Source of the DNA: CAZPRY01 sp964589175
GTDB lineage: Bacteria; Fidelibacterota; UBA2242
Length of the DNA stretch: 64,000 nucleotides
NCBI GenBank assembly: GCA_964589175.1
Contig: CAZPRY010000008.1
Coordinates: 51,055 to 115,054 of the forward strand
Direction: 5' to 3'
The notes beneath the pieces were generated by a model. It had not been told where the DNA came from, ran no database searches, and saw only the letters and a program-made list of their open reading frames with translations. The translations under genes were made by a program, and so were the position numbers. Positions 33,897 through 41,745 of this stretch are shown here, piece by piece; the first letter of the stretch is position 1, and the number at the start of each line of letters is the position of its first letter.

Positions 33897-34616
33897 TTAT
33901 CTTGTGACTCCCAACTTGTTCACGGTATCGTCCAGAGCTTTGTCGATCGCCTGAAGGGCGCGTTGGGTGGATTCGAACTTCCGCTGAATCTCGATCAGGT
34001 TCACCATTTCTTCCACGGCATTGACGTTGGACTGTTCCAGTTTGCCCTGGGCCAGCAACGGTTTTTCCACCGGAATGGGCATCTGCCGGCTGTCGGTATT
34101 CAGACAAAATACATTGTCGCCCTGTTTCCGTAAAGCATTGTAGCTCTCGAAATCGACGATTTGAATCTGTCCCAGGTAAAGGTCATCCGCATTAATTTCG
34201 CCATTGTTCGAGATCGTGATATTCTCATATAGTTTTTGCCCATCAGATAACTGAATCCAGCCATTTGTGCTCAGCACCGCAAGCCCGTTCTGGCTACGCA
34301 GGAGCCCGTCTTCGCCGACGGTGAAGTGCCCGTTCCGGGTGTAGAGATCCCCGTCGTTGCCTTCGAGTACAAAAAATCCCGGACCGGAGATCGCCAGATC
34401 AAATGGATTGTCGGTTTGTTCGATCGAGCCGCAAGAAAAATCCGTCCGGTTTTCCACTATATTGACCGTCCCGGACCGCGACTCGAGAACTTTCGAAAAC
34501 ATCACGTCCCGTTTAAAACCGATGGAATTGATATTCGCCAGATTATTGGCGGCCATCTCGTTTCTGAACATCTGCGTTTTAAACGTATCTTTCAGATTTT
34601 CGAAGTTCAAATCCAT
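33897..34616 (-). CDS. flgF: Proximal rod protein FlgF
   Basis: A 239-residue rod protein: N motif MAANNLANINSIGFKRD, then NPFDLAISGPGFFVL and YTRNGHFTVGEDGLL, and C motif LEQSNVNAVEEMVNLIEIQR. It lacks the exact FlgG signature and sits just before flgG, so FlgF is the better name. First gene of the flgFGAHIJNKL-fliW-csrA operon; AGGAG lies 10 bases before the ATG and a near-consensus sigma54 promoter 30 bp upstream. Confidence 0.93.
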   Translation of the reverse strand: MDLNFENLKDTFKTQMFRNEMAANNLANINSIGFKRDVMFSKVLESRSGTVNIVENRTDFSCGSIEQTDNPFDLAISGPGFFVLEGNDGDLYTRNGHFTVGEDGLLRSQNGLAVLSTNGWIQLSDGQKLYENITISNNGEINADDLYLGQIQIVDFESYNALRKQGDNVFCLNTDSRQMPIPVEKPLLAQGKLEQSNVNAVEEMVNLIEIQRKFESTQRALQAIDKALDDTVNKLGVTR

Positions 34617-34645
34617 TACTCGCTACTCCTTTCAAACAGGCATTA

Positions 34646-34661
34646 AGCAAGAATTCTGCCA
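34646..34661 (-). promoter_or_regulatory. Predicted sigma54 (-24/-12) promoter of flgF operon
   Basis: Minus strand TGGCAGAATTCTTGCT: TGGCA, ten bases between GG and GC, and TTGCT. This is the best match to the -24/-12 consensus in the window. Predicted start near 34636, which leaves the AGGAG of flgF on the transcript. Confidence 0.75.
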
Positions 34662-34821
34662 TCCTGCCGATATTGCCGACGACTGATCGGTATTTCACAA
34701 AATCGGACATCATTTTGGCTTTTTTAATCAATTTCGCCTGTTAACAGCGCTGTCAGGCGGTTTTTCGCCTCCCTGAACTCGCTCTGTTTCGAATCGATTG
34801 GAGTTGATAATGGGGTTCATT

Positions 34822-34836
34822 GGGAATATTTTTCCC
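34822..34836. promoter_or_regulatory. Quasi-palindrome, candidate activator site
   Basis: GGGAATATTTTTCCC lies between divergent genes, about 193 bp upstream of the predicted flgF start, so it cannot be a terminator. Core shared exactly (GGGAATATTTTTCC) with the site at 15863. The rest of 34617-35010 has no gene. Confidence 0.55.
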
Positions 34837-35010
34837 GGCACACAGCACAATTTGCTGAAGCGATGCGGTCCGGGGACACTCCCGCCATAAGGCATTGCCC
34901 GTTGTAACCCGCCTTGAAAACAGACGGTCAGGCTTCACTAGGAATTCAAAGAATTGGGCCTTAAATTTTCGTCAATAACATGGTTTTACCGCTTATCTAA
35001 GGACCGCAAT

Positions 35011-36483
35011 ATGAACTGGAGAAAACTTCGGAACTTGTCACTTTACGCGGTGATGATTCTCATCTTAATCCCGCCGCCTTCGGCCCTGGCGAAAACAGCC
35101 CTAATCGCCAAGCGCGGCAACCTGCGCTCCGGTCCCGGAACGCAATACCGCGTGAGTGCCAAAGCAGATCCCGGCGTTTCGTGTGAATTGGTCGCCGAAT
35201 GGCATGACTGGTACCTCGCCAAACTGCCCGGCGGCGTGACCGGCTGGTTGAATTACATTCTTCTGGAAGATGTCGGCAGCCCGGCGGACCGCCTCGTTTC
35301 GGATACGCTGACTGTCACCAAATTCGGCAATTTGCGCGAAGGTCCCGACCTTTCGGAAGAGGTGCTGGCGAAACTGGTGCCGGGCGACCGACTCGTATCA
35401 TCCGGACAGCACGGTGATTGGTTTGAGGTGCAGACAGTTGACGGGATCGCCGGCTTCATTCACAGGATATTGATCGAGCGGCCTGACATCATCCGCTATT
35501 ACGAGTCGCCGATTTTTTTAACGATCGGCAAGTTCGGGAACCTGCGCTCCGGGCCGGGGACGGAGAGCCGCATCGCCGGTAAATTGTCCCGCGGCTGGGA
35601 AGTGGCGGAACTATCACGCTCCGGTGAATGGATCCAGATCGTTCTGGGGAACGGCACGATTGGCTGGATCCACCCGGTATTGCTGGATTCAGGCATCCAA
35701 CAAAGTGGTCAACCCGAACCGGAATCTCCCGTAGCCGAAATTGTCCCGGAAGAAAAACAGTTCGGTTTTTCCGTCGAAAAAGCCGAGGACTTCCGCCGGA
35801 ATCACAACTACAGGGCGGCCATCGAAACCGTGCTCGCCCAGACCGACAGCCTGGAGCGGGAAATTCAAAAAGCGCCGGATGATGCCTGTCTCCGATACGC
35901 CCTCGCCCGCTGCCAGTTTTACTTCGTGCAATCGCTGTTTACGGATGAAGATAAAAAACTGGCCGCGATCCTGGATGTTTTCCGCAACGCTTCCAAAGAG
36001 GACAGATGCTGGCAGGCAGCCCATCAAATGTTACAGTCGAAAGAGGAGGCCGAAAAAGCGAAGGCCGAAATCCTGCGTTTCTTAATTCAGAAGGGGCCGA
36101 CAGACCCCAAACGAATTGCCCGGCTTTCCGCCGCCACCCGCGACCTGCCTTTTCCGGTTGAAGCGGAAATCAAGCGCTATCACGGCCGCTACCACCTGTA
36201 TCAGTCCGGCGATTTAGCGCAGGCCATCGTCGCTTTCCGGGATGCCGTCAGTATCTACGGCGAGCTCGAAAGTCATGATCAATCGATGAATTCCACCCAG
36301 ACCGATCATCAATTCCACAGCTGCATGGAACTCGGAATCGCTCTCTCGCGGGCCCGGCAATACGATCAGGCCTCCGCCGCTTTCGAGCAAGCCTATCAGC
36401 TCGCCAAAAGGATCGGTAACGAGGATTGGTTGGATTATTACCAGAAAATTGTGGAATCAATCAGTAATCAAATAAAAGATTAA
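35011..36483 (+). CDS. Exported protein with three SH3-like domains
   Basis: A 490-residue protein, the only plus-strand gene inside the flagellar block. A signal peptide (to about 27) is followed by three bacterial SH3 repeats (about 28-95, 100-170, 178-240), each with GNLRSGPG or GNLREGP and a closing G-W/F-I motif, which usually bind cell-wall peptides. The C-terminal half (from about 265) is helical with TPR-like segments (CLRYALARCQFYF; LGIALSRARQYDQASAAFEQAY). AAGGA seven bases before the ATG at 35011 sets the start; nineteen upstream codons are open. Role unknown; the site divergent from flgF suggests shared control or a wall function connected with rod passage. Confidence 0.82.
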   Translation: MNWRKLRNLSLYAVMILILIPPPSALAKTALIAKRGNLRSGPGTQYRVSAKADPGVSCELVAEWHDWYLAKLPGGVTGWLNYILLEDVGSPADRLVSDTLTVTKFGNLREGPDLSEEVLAKLVPGDRLVSSGQHGDWFEVQTVDGIAGFIHRILIERPDIIRYYESPIFLTIGKFGNLRSGPGTESRIAGKLSRGWEVAELSRSGEWIQIVLGNGTIGWIHPVLLDSGIQQSGQPEPESPVAEIVPEEKQFGFSVEKAEDFRRNHNYRAAIETVLAQTDSLEREIQKAPDDACLRYALARCQFYFVQSLFTDEDKKLAAILDVFRNASKEDRCWQAAHQMLQSKEEAEKAKAEILRFLIQKGPTDPKRIARLSAATRDLPFPVEAEIKRYHGRYHLYQSGDLAQAIVAFRDAVSIYGELESHDQSMNSTQTDHQFHSCMELGIALSRARQYDQASAAFEQAYQLAKRIGNEDWLDYYQKIVESISNQIKD

Positions 36484-36511
36484 CTACCGAATCTGAGGGG
36501 AGAAATAATTC

Positions 36512-37318
36512 CTAGATTTTGATCATCCTCTCGTCCCCGAGATAAGGGGTTGAGGCAGCCGTTTTCAGTTCCCGCAACCGTTGGGTGACTTTTTCAATCC
36601 GGTGGGATTCCTGCAGGATTTTGCGCAGGCCCGCGCGGATTTTCACCTCACCGGCGCTGTGCAGCGACAGATCCAGGATCTCGGCCAGCCCCATAATCGC
36701 CGTGAGCGGATTGTTGATCTCGTGGTTTACCGTGATCACCAACTCGCCAATGGCTGCCAGGCGCTCCTTTTCGACCAGTTCACTCTGCGCGATTTTCAGA
36801 CTTTCGAGGGCTTGCTTCAACTCTCTGTTTTGGTGATCCAGGCGCGATTTCATACGGTATTTCTCGATGATCAGCGCCATCTGGGCAGCCACGATCTTAT
36901 AATCCTGGAAATCGGATTTTTGATAGAAGCCGTTTTCATGATGACCCAGGTTAAATACACCCAGTAGTTCCTGCAGGCCCCAGAGCGGCATCGATAAAAA
37001 CGAATTGAACGACCGGCCCTTTTGCGATTCGCATTTGAGCAGGTTCTCCAGGACGACGGGTTCACGTTTCTGGGATATCCAGCCCGATATGCCCATGCCG
37101 TCTTTAAAGGAAAAATCAACCGCCAGATCGACGATTTCATCGCCGAACTGATAGACCGGTATAAGTCTTTTGCAATTCTCTTTATACAGGAAAAGCGTTG
37201 CACAATCGAAGGGAACGACCTCCCTGAATAGCGTCACGAGCGCCTGGTAGGTCTCCTGCTCGTCACGGTTGTTCTCGATAATGGTTACGATCTCATTCAG
37301 AAACGAAGTATTTATCAT
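36512..37318 (-). CDS. GAF - HisKA protein lacking an ATPase domain
   Basis: A 268-residue cytosolic protein: GAF domain (about 15-155), coiled coil, then a HisKA dimerisation helix with the phospho-acceptor His in VITVNHEINNPLTAIMGLAE (H199). The protein stops about 70 residues later, so the HATPase_c domain required for autophosphorylation is absent, and the next gene faces the opposite way. It could be a phosphotransfer or decoy partner for a complete kinase such as those at 9.4-12.8 kb. I took the ATG at 37318; three codons upstream a TTG is also open. Last gene of the fliL-fliA operon. Confidence 0.8.
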   Translation of the reverse strand: MINTSFLNEIVTIIENNRDEQETYQALVTLFREVVPFDCATLFLYKENCKRLIPVYQFGDEIVDLAVDFSFKDGMGISGWISQKREPVVLENLLKCESQKGRSFNSFLSMPLWGLQELLGVFNLGHHENGFYQKSDFQDYKIVAAQMALIIEKYRMKSRLDHQNRELKQALESLKIAQSELVEKERLAAIGELVITVNHEINNPLTAIMGLAEILDLSLHSAGEVKIRAGLRKILQESHRIEKVTQRLRELKTAASTPYLGDERMIKI

Positions 37319-37343
37319 AGCTGCCAATCCGAATAAATGGTTA

Positions 37344-37646
37344 TCAGACGAGAATGTCGGTCGATCCGGTTGATGGTTTCAATTGCGAAACGATCTGTTT
37401 GAGTACCAGATAAGGTCGCACGCTCAGTACACTGAAGCGCAACTCTTCCTGCAGAGTCAGCTGTCGGCTCGAGGCAGCGACCAGGTTATACCCCCGGATA
37501 CGCAGGATGAACCGCCCCTCGCCCAGGACGCGGATGATGCGGCCCTTGAGCAGCATGTCCTTTTTCAATCGTTTAAAAAACTGATCGAGGATATCCTCAA
37601 CGATGAAAATATCTTCACTCCCCGACGTGAGGAAGGACTGGTTCAT
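37344..37646 (-). CDS. Small FliK-N-like protein of unknown function
   Basis: A 100-residue protein with a helical N terminus (IFIVEDILDQFFKRLKKDML) and a beta-rich core LKGRIIRVLGEGRFILRIRG, NLVAASSRQLTLQEELRFSVLSV. The core resembles the small beta domain seen near the N terminus of some FliK-like hook-length proteins (a V-x-G-x-L-x-R-I pattern followed by a G-x-x-L-x-F-x-V-like strand), but the link is weak. Overlaps the 3' end of the upstream membrane-protein gene by 4 bp, so it is certainly part of the operon. Confidence 0.6.
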   Translation of the reverse strand: MNQSFLTSGSEDIFIVEDILDQFFKRLKKDMLLKGRIIRVLGEGRFILRIRGYNLVAASSRQLTLQEELRFSVLSVRPYLVLKQIVSQLKPSTGSTDILV

Positions 37647-38524
37647 GCATCCGCTCCTTTCGACATTTTCATCAGCAACGCAGCCTCATCGTAGCTCAAT
37701 CTCTTCCGGGCTGCTTCATCTTTAATGTCTTGAGCGTGGATGACGGACGGATCGAACTCCTGGTCGATTGTAATATCCACCCGCTCGCGCAGAGCCGGTT
37801 TCATGGGCTTTTGCTTCTTCTCTGCCGTTTGGCTGCGTTTCATCAGAACGACGGAGAAATAGAGCATGCCGACCGACAGGATCAGGGCTGCCGATATCAA
37901 AAAGGCTTTCAGCAGGTAATTCAGGGGCAATCCGGAGCGTTTACCGAGCCGCGCCAGTTGCGGATGCAGACCGGCGAGCTGCACTTCCGGCGATTTCTGC
38001 GCGTTTTCCAGCTGGCCGATCGATGAGTTCGCCGGCTTCAGGTGAGTCAGATGCTCCATTCCTTCCGGCGGCAAATCCCGATAAATGTCGAAAACATACG
38101 CGCGATTCTCGTAATCATAATAGGCTGTTACTTGGCTGAGATCGACTATCTTGCCGTCCAGAACGAGCGTATTCTTATCGGGAACCTGAATCTCCATACG
38201 GAATGGCACGGGCTCGTACTCGCGGATCAGTTTCGTGCCGAAAAAACGGTCGCCCGGCACCGGGTTTATTGTTATAAAAAAATCACCGCGTTTTCGATTC
38301 ACCCGGATTTGGGGAACGGCTATCGGCTTCTCGGCCGGCTGCACGACGAGCAAACGCTTGAAGTGCTGGTATTCCTCCACCCTAACCAGCAGACACTTTG
38401 GATCATCCTGGTTTCCGCTCACCGGGGTCATAATCCCGGAAATAAGGACGAGCAGGGCGCATACCATGCTGCGCCGGGACGCGCTAGTTCCCCGCCGCTT
38501 AGGCGATAAGATCGATTCTGTCAT
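37643..38524 (-). CDS. Exported/membrane protein of unknown function in the fliA operon
   Basis: A 293-residue protein with an N-terminal signal or anchor (MVCALLVLISGIMTPVSG), a periplasmic beta-rich domain (CLLVRVEEYQHFKRLLVVQ; FRMEIQVPDKNTLVLDG), a second transmembrane helix (about 205-230, KAFLISAALILSVGMLYFSVV) and a cytoplasmic basic tail. The ATG at 38524 has AGGAAGA eight bases upstream; an upstream start would add sixteen residues. I do not recognise the family. Its place after fliA suggests an accessory motility function. Confidence 0.65.
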   Translation of the reverse strand: MTESILSPKRRGTSASRRSMVCALLVLISGIMTPVSGNQDDPKCLLVRVEEYQHFKRLLVVQPAEKPIAVPQIRVNRKRGDFFITINPVPGDRFFGTKLIREYEPVPFRMEIQVPDKNTLVLDGKIVDLSQVTAYYDYENRAYVFDIYRDLPPEGMEHLTHLKPANSSIGQLENAQKSPEVQLAGLHPQLARLGKRSGLPLNYLLKAFLISAALILSVGMLYFSVVLMKRSQTAEKKQKPMKPALRERVDITIDQEFDPSVIHAQDIKDEAARKRLSYDEAALLMKMSKGADA

Positions 38525-38759
38525 GATGTTCGTCTTCCTGTTGATTCGAATAATGCAGCTGCCCGTGTGCAATGTCTTGCGGATCGCTTTTTTCGAGTGT
38601 TACACAGGACAGTTCGAGGATATCTTTCGATTGCATATTTTCCTGGTCGCGTTTCTTTTTCTTACGCTTCTGCTGGGGATCATTTCGCATCGCCGTTATC
38701 GATCGCACGGATTCCGACGGATTCAATCCCAGCAGACGGCTGCTTTCTTCAAATGCCAT
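38499..38759 (-). CDS. Small hydrophilic protein after fliA, unknown function
   Basis: An 86-residue, charged protein with a Lys/Arg patch (QQKRKKKKRDQENM) and no membrane segment. The ATG at 38759 has GAGG eight bases upstream that overlaps the fliA stop; a GTG nine bases earlier is also open. It overlaps the start of the following membrane-protein gene by 26 bp, so translation of both is coupled. No family recognised; a small gene between fliA and motility genes is common but not conserved. Confidence 0.5.
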   Translation of the reverse strand: MAFEESSRLLGLNPSESVRSITAMRNDPQQKRKKKKRDQENMQSKDILELSCVTLEKSDPQDIAHGQLHYSNQQEDEHHDRIDLIA

Positions 38760-38769
38760 TGGATTCACC

Positions 38770-39540
38770 TCATAGTTGCAAATGGCGTTTAAAATTCGAA
38801 AGAGTTTGATTCAGTATTTGCGAAACTCTGGATTCGCTGACTCCCAGAACCTGCCCGATATCGGCCAGCGTCAGATTCTCATAATAGTAGAGTGCCAAAA
38901 TCAATCGTTCGCGTTCCGGTAAATTTCGAATGAGGTGGCGTAATTCATCTTTGCTGCTTTGCTGGTCCAGAATATTCCCGGGATCGTTCTCATCGTCGTC
39001 GGGAATCTCATCTTTCAGAGTTACTGTACTGCCATCGTGGATATAGAGTTTGTCATCGAGAGATAAGGTAAAATTCAGATTGTTCAACTGTTTTGTCTGA
39101 TAATATTCCGTGTCGCTGATCTGCGCTGCGCGACAGACCTCCGACACGGTCGGTTCCCGGTTGAGCCGGGAACGCAGATCGTTGGTCGTTTCCTCGACGA
39201 GCCTGACCTGGCGGCACTGCGCACGGTTAAGGGCGCTGACCTTACGGACGTTGTCCAGCACTTCACCGTAGATACGCTTATAGGCGAAGGTCTTGAAACT
39301 CGCCCCCGTCCCGGGATTGAATTTATCCAGCGCATCGATCAGGCCGATGATGCCGAAATGATAGAGATCTTCTTTCTGGAGCAGGCCGTCCATCGGAACA
39401 TTCAGCCGGCCGATGATGTGTTTAACGAGCGGCAGGTAGGCGTTGATGACCCGGTCTCTGGCAATTGCCGAAGGCTGATTGACATAGCAAACCGCCAGTT
39501 CTTCCCCGTTCATTGCGCTTGGAGTTGTCGCCTGAATCAT
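38770..39540 (-). CDS. fliA: Sigma factor 28, FliA
   Basis: A 256-residue sigma-70 family protein of the FliA group: region 2 (INAYLPLVKHIIGRL, DLYHFGIIGLIDALDKFNP, FKTFAYKRIYGEVLDNVR), region 3 (LNREPTVSEVCRAAQIS) and region 4 HTH (LADIGQVLGVSESRVSQILNQ). It should transcribe filament and late genes. The FlgM-like protein at 15.9-16.4 kb is the presumed anti-sigma factor. It follows flhG and the small membrane protein. Confidence 0.95.
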   Translation of the reverse strand: MIQATTPSAMNGEELAVCYVNQPSAIARDRVINAYLPLVKHIIGRLNVPMDGLLQKEDLYHFGIIGLIDALDKFNPGTGASFKTFAYKRIYGEVLDNVRKVSALNRAQCRQVRLVEETTNDLRSRLNREPTVSEVCRAAQISDTEYYQTKQLNNLNFTLSLDDKLYIHDGSTVTLKDEIPDDDENDPGNILDQQSSKDELRHLIRNLPERERLILALYYYENLTLADIGQVLGVSESRVSQILNQTLSNFKRHLQL

Positions 39541-39549
39541 TCCGTACCT

Positions 39550-39747
39550 TTATGTTTTGCTCCGGGCGGTGAAAATAAAAAGTCCCCATCGCAGGAGATG
39601 GGCCGCGATAAAAAATATGAACAGCACGCCGATGAAAACGATCGCTGCGCGGATTACGCTGCTAAAATATGAGGTTTCGCGAATCACATTTGCGAAAAAC
39701 GTGATGATCGCGAATAGAAGGGCGATGCTGCTGATCAGTTTAGACAT
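39550..39747 (-). CDS. Small two-helix membrane protein
   Basis: A 65-residue protein with two transmembrane helices (about 4-24 and 33-53, IRAAIVFIGVLFIFFIAAH). It overlaps the flhG-like stop by 8 bp and is 9 bp before fliA, so it is co-expressed with them. Similar tiny membrane genes occur between flhG and fliA in other phyla. No function known. Confidence 0.65.
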   Translation of the reverse strand: MSKLISSIALLFAIITFFANVIRETSYFSSVIRAAIVFIGVLFIFFIAAHLLRWGLFIFTARSKT

Positions 39748-40561
39748 TGGCCGTGCCTATATAAAGATTTCTCAATTCTTCCCACTTTTTCTGGAAAGGA
39801 TTGTTGCGATGAATATCCCGGTACGGCATCCGCAGCAAGCGCTGTGCAAAGCGCAGCATTTCGCCAGCCGGCTGCGACCGCTGATAGCCTAGCAGCAGCT
39901 GGATATCGCTCGTTTCGGCCCGGTCCCAGACTTCATCACCGAGCAGAACCGCGCCAAGATCCAGCTTGATTCTTAAAAATTTTTCAACCATGAGCTGCAT
40001 TTTCTTAAACAACAGCATTCCCGCTTCGTGGGACGACGCCCGGTTGACGATCGCCAGAACCGGGAGCGCCAACTTTTCCTGCCGAAGCTTCTTGATCAGG
40101 CCATAACTTGTCGCCAGTGATTCGGGATCGGAATTCATCACTACCAACAATTGGTCACACATCGAAATCAGGGGGGTGACAGACGGGTCCGTGACGTCAG
40201 CTATCTCAATCAACAGAGTATCATACTCATTGCCTGCCCCGGCAATCACACTCTTCGCCTTGCGGACCGCCCGGTCGTCCTGCGGACTCGTCATGCGCAA
40301 TTGATCTACCCCGCCGCTTCCTTTGCGGATCCGGCTACGCCAATCCGTTTCGGACGGCAATTTGGGGCCGGAAAGCGTCCCTGAAGCCTGGCGCTCGGAA
40401 ACGGTGCTGTCCTCACTCCGGATGCTCAGGATTCGCCGGCCGAGTTGTCCCAGCGCCATACCGAGTTTAATTGTGCAGAGACGAATATCGACATCCCGCC
40501 CTGCCCCGGCAATGGCTATAATCTGAGCCGGCTGTGGTTTACCCGCGTACTGTTTTTCCAT
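39740..40561 (-). CDS. flhG: FlhG-type ParA protein lacking the Walker A motif
   Basis: A 273-residue protein in the flhF-flhG-fliA position. The fold is MinD/FlhG-like (LGMALGQLGRRILSIRS, YDTLLIEIADVTDPSV, QLLVVMNSDPESLATSYGLIKKL), which fits the beta strands and the TxPE-like loop. However, the P loop expected near residue 17 is GAGRDVDIR where GKGGVGKT should stand, the Walker A' aspartate (LLIDTD) is LSIRSE, and Walker B is IEIAD. ATP binding is very unlikely. It may be a structural or regulatory relic that still binds FlhF. Confidence 0.82.
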   Translation of the reverse strand: MEKQYAGKPQPAQIIAIAGAGRDVDIRLCTIKLGMALGQLGRRILSIRSEDSTVSERQASGTLSGPKLPSETDWRSRIRKGSGGVDQLRMTSPQDDRAVRKAKSVIAGAGNEYDTLLIEIADVTDPSVTPLISMCDQLLVVMNSDPESLATSYGLIKKLRQEKLALPVLAIVNRASSHEAGMLLFKKMQLMVEKFLRIKLDLGAVLLGDEVWDRAETSDIQLLLGYQRSQPAGEMLRFAQRLLRMPYRDIHRNNPFQKKWEELRNLYIGTANV

Positions 40562-40590
40562 TCCGTGCCTCTTCCCCTTTCTCAGGCGAT

Positions 40591-41745
40591 TTAATTCATT
40601 TCCGATTTTAAAATTTTATTCCAGATGAATTGCCCGTTTGACCGCATGATGTCATCCGGTATCGACTGGCCATGCCCGATAAATGAGAGAGGCAGACCGA
40701 TCTTGCACATCATCGAGATGATTTTACCGGGGCGATTGGTTTCATCGACCTTGGTAACGATCACTCCCTGCGGTTTGAAGGTGCGATACAGTCGCGACAA
40801 AAGGTTAAGATCATCGACGTCCGACGTCGCGCTCAGCACCAGCAGAAATTCGATCGGCCGGTTGATGCACAACTGCGTCTGCAATTCGCTGATGTAATTG
40901 GTGAAAAGCGGGCTCCGTCCGGGTGTGTCGATGAGGATCACATCGCGGTTCTTAAGGCGTTCGATTTCATAACTAATGCTCTCAAAACGGCGCAGCATTT
41001 TCACCGGTATCGAAGTAATCTTCGAAAAAGTCTTGAGCGGTTCGCTGGCGCCCATACGATAGTTATCGATGGTTATGATGGCTACCTTCTTCTGCCCGAA
41101 GATTTCCGGATTCACGGCCATTTTCATGATCGTCGTTGTTTTCCCGGCGCCGGTGGGCCCGATCAGCGAGATGATTTGCGGCTTGGCCGGACGTAATGTG
41201 GATACCAGACTGTTCTTCTGAAAGAAGATGAACAGCTCAGAACCGATGGCATCCAGCACCTTGTGTTCCGTCAGACTGACGTCGCCGTTCAGGCGCAGCT
41301 GCGCACTCTGAATGAATTTGGTGGCCGTATCGCGCGGTACGCCCGAATCCAACATCCGGTTGAAGATGTTGGAGAACATCATCCTGGGACTGTTGGCGAG
41401 CAGCTCCTGGGAATCCTTATCCACAGCGTTGGACCGGCCGCTGACGAGTTGTTCGCGCTCGACGTAATTTGCCGGTCGCCGTCTTGAAAGTCCCCGGGTG
41501 TTTTCGCCATCCACAAAAAGATCCGAAAAGCTCAATTTCCCGTGCTTTCCTCCGGAAGCCCTGTACTGCTTTCCGGCTGCGGCCGTATCGGTAACCGTGA
41601 TCTCGATCAGGTTGTTTTTGCCCATCGACGAGTTGTTACCACCGATCTCCTTTGAATCGAGCAGGATCATGTTATCGCCCAGTTCCGCCCTTGCCTTGCG
41701 CAGGGCTTCCTGCAATGTCAGACCAATAAACTTTTTAATTTTCAT
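40591..41745 (-). CDS. flhF: Flagellar SRP-type GTPase FlhF
   Basis: A 384-residue protein: B domain with FIGLTLQEALRKARAELGDN at the N terminus, a helical N domain, and an SRP GTPase NG domain with P loop GPTGAGKTTT (196-205), IITIDNYRMGASEPL, ILIDTPGRSPL (G3) and VIVTKVDETNRPGKI (G4). It fixes the site of flagellar assembly, usually at the pole, with FlhG. Start overlaps flhA by 11 bp. Confidence 0.95.
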   Translation of the reverse strand: MKIKKFIGLTLQEALRKARAELGDNMILLDSKEIGGNNSSMGKNNLIEITVTDTAAAGKQYRASGGKHGKLSFSDLFVDGENTRGLSRRRPANYVEREQLVSGRSNAVDKDSQELLANSPRMMFSNIFNRMLDSGVPRDTATKFIQSAQLRLNGDVSLTEHKVLDAIGSELFIFFQKNSLVSTLRPAKPQIISLIGPTGAGKTTTIMKMAVNPEIFGQKKVAIITIDNYRMGASEPLKTFSKITSIPVKMLRRFESISYEIERLKNRDVILIDTPGRSPLFTNYISELQTQLCINRPIEFLLVLSATSDVDDLNLLSRLYRTFKPQGVIVTKVDETNRPGKIISMMCKIGLPLSFIGHGQSIPDDIMRSNGQFIWNKILKSEMN

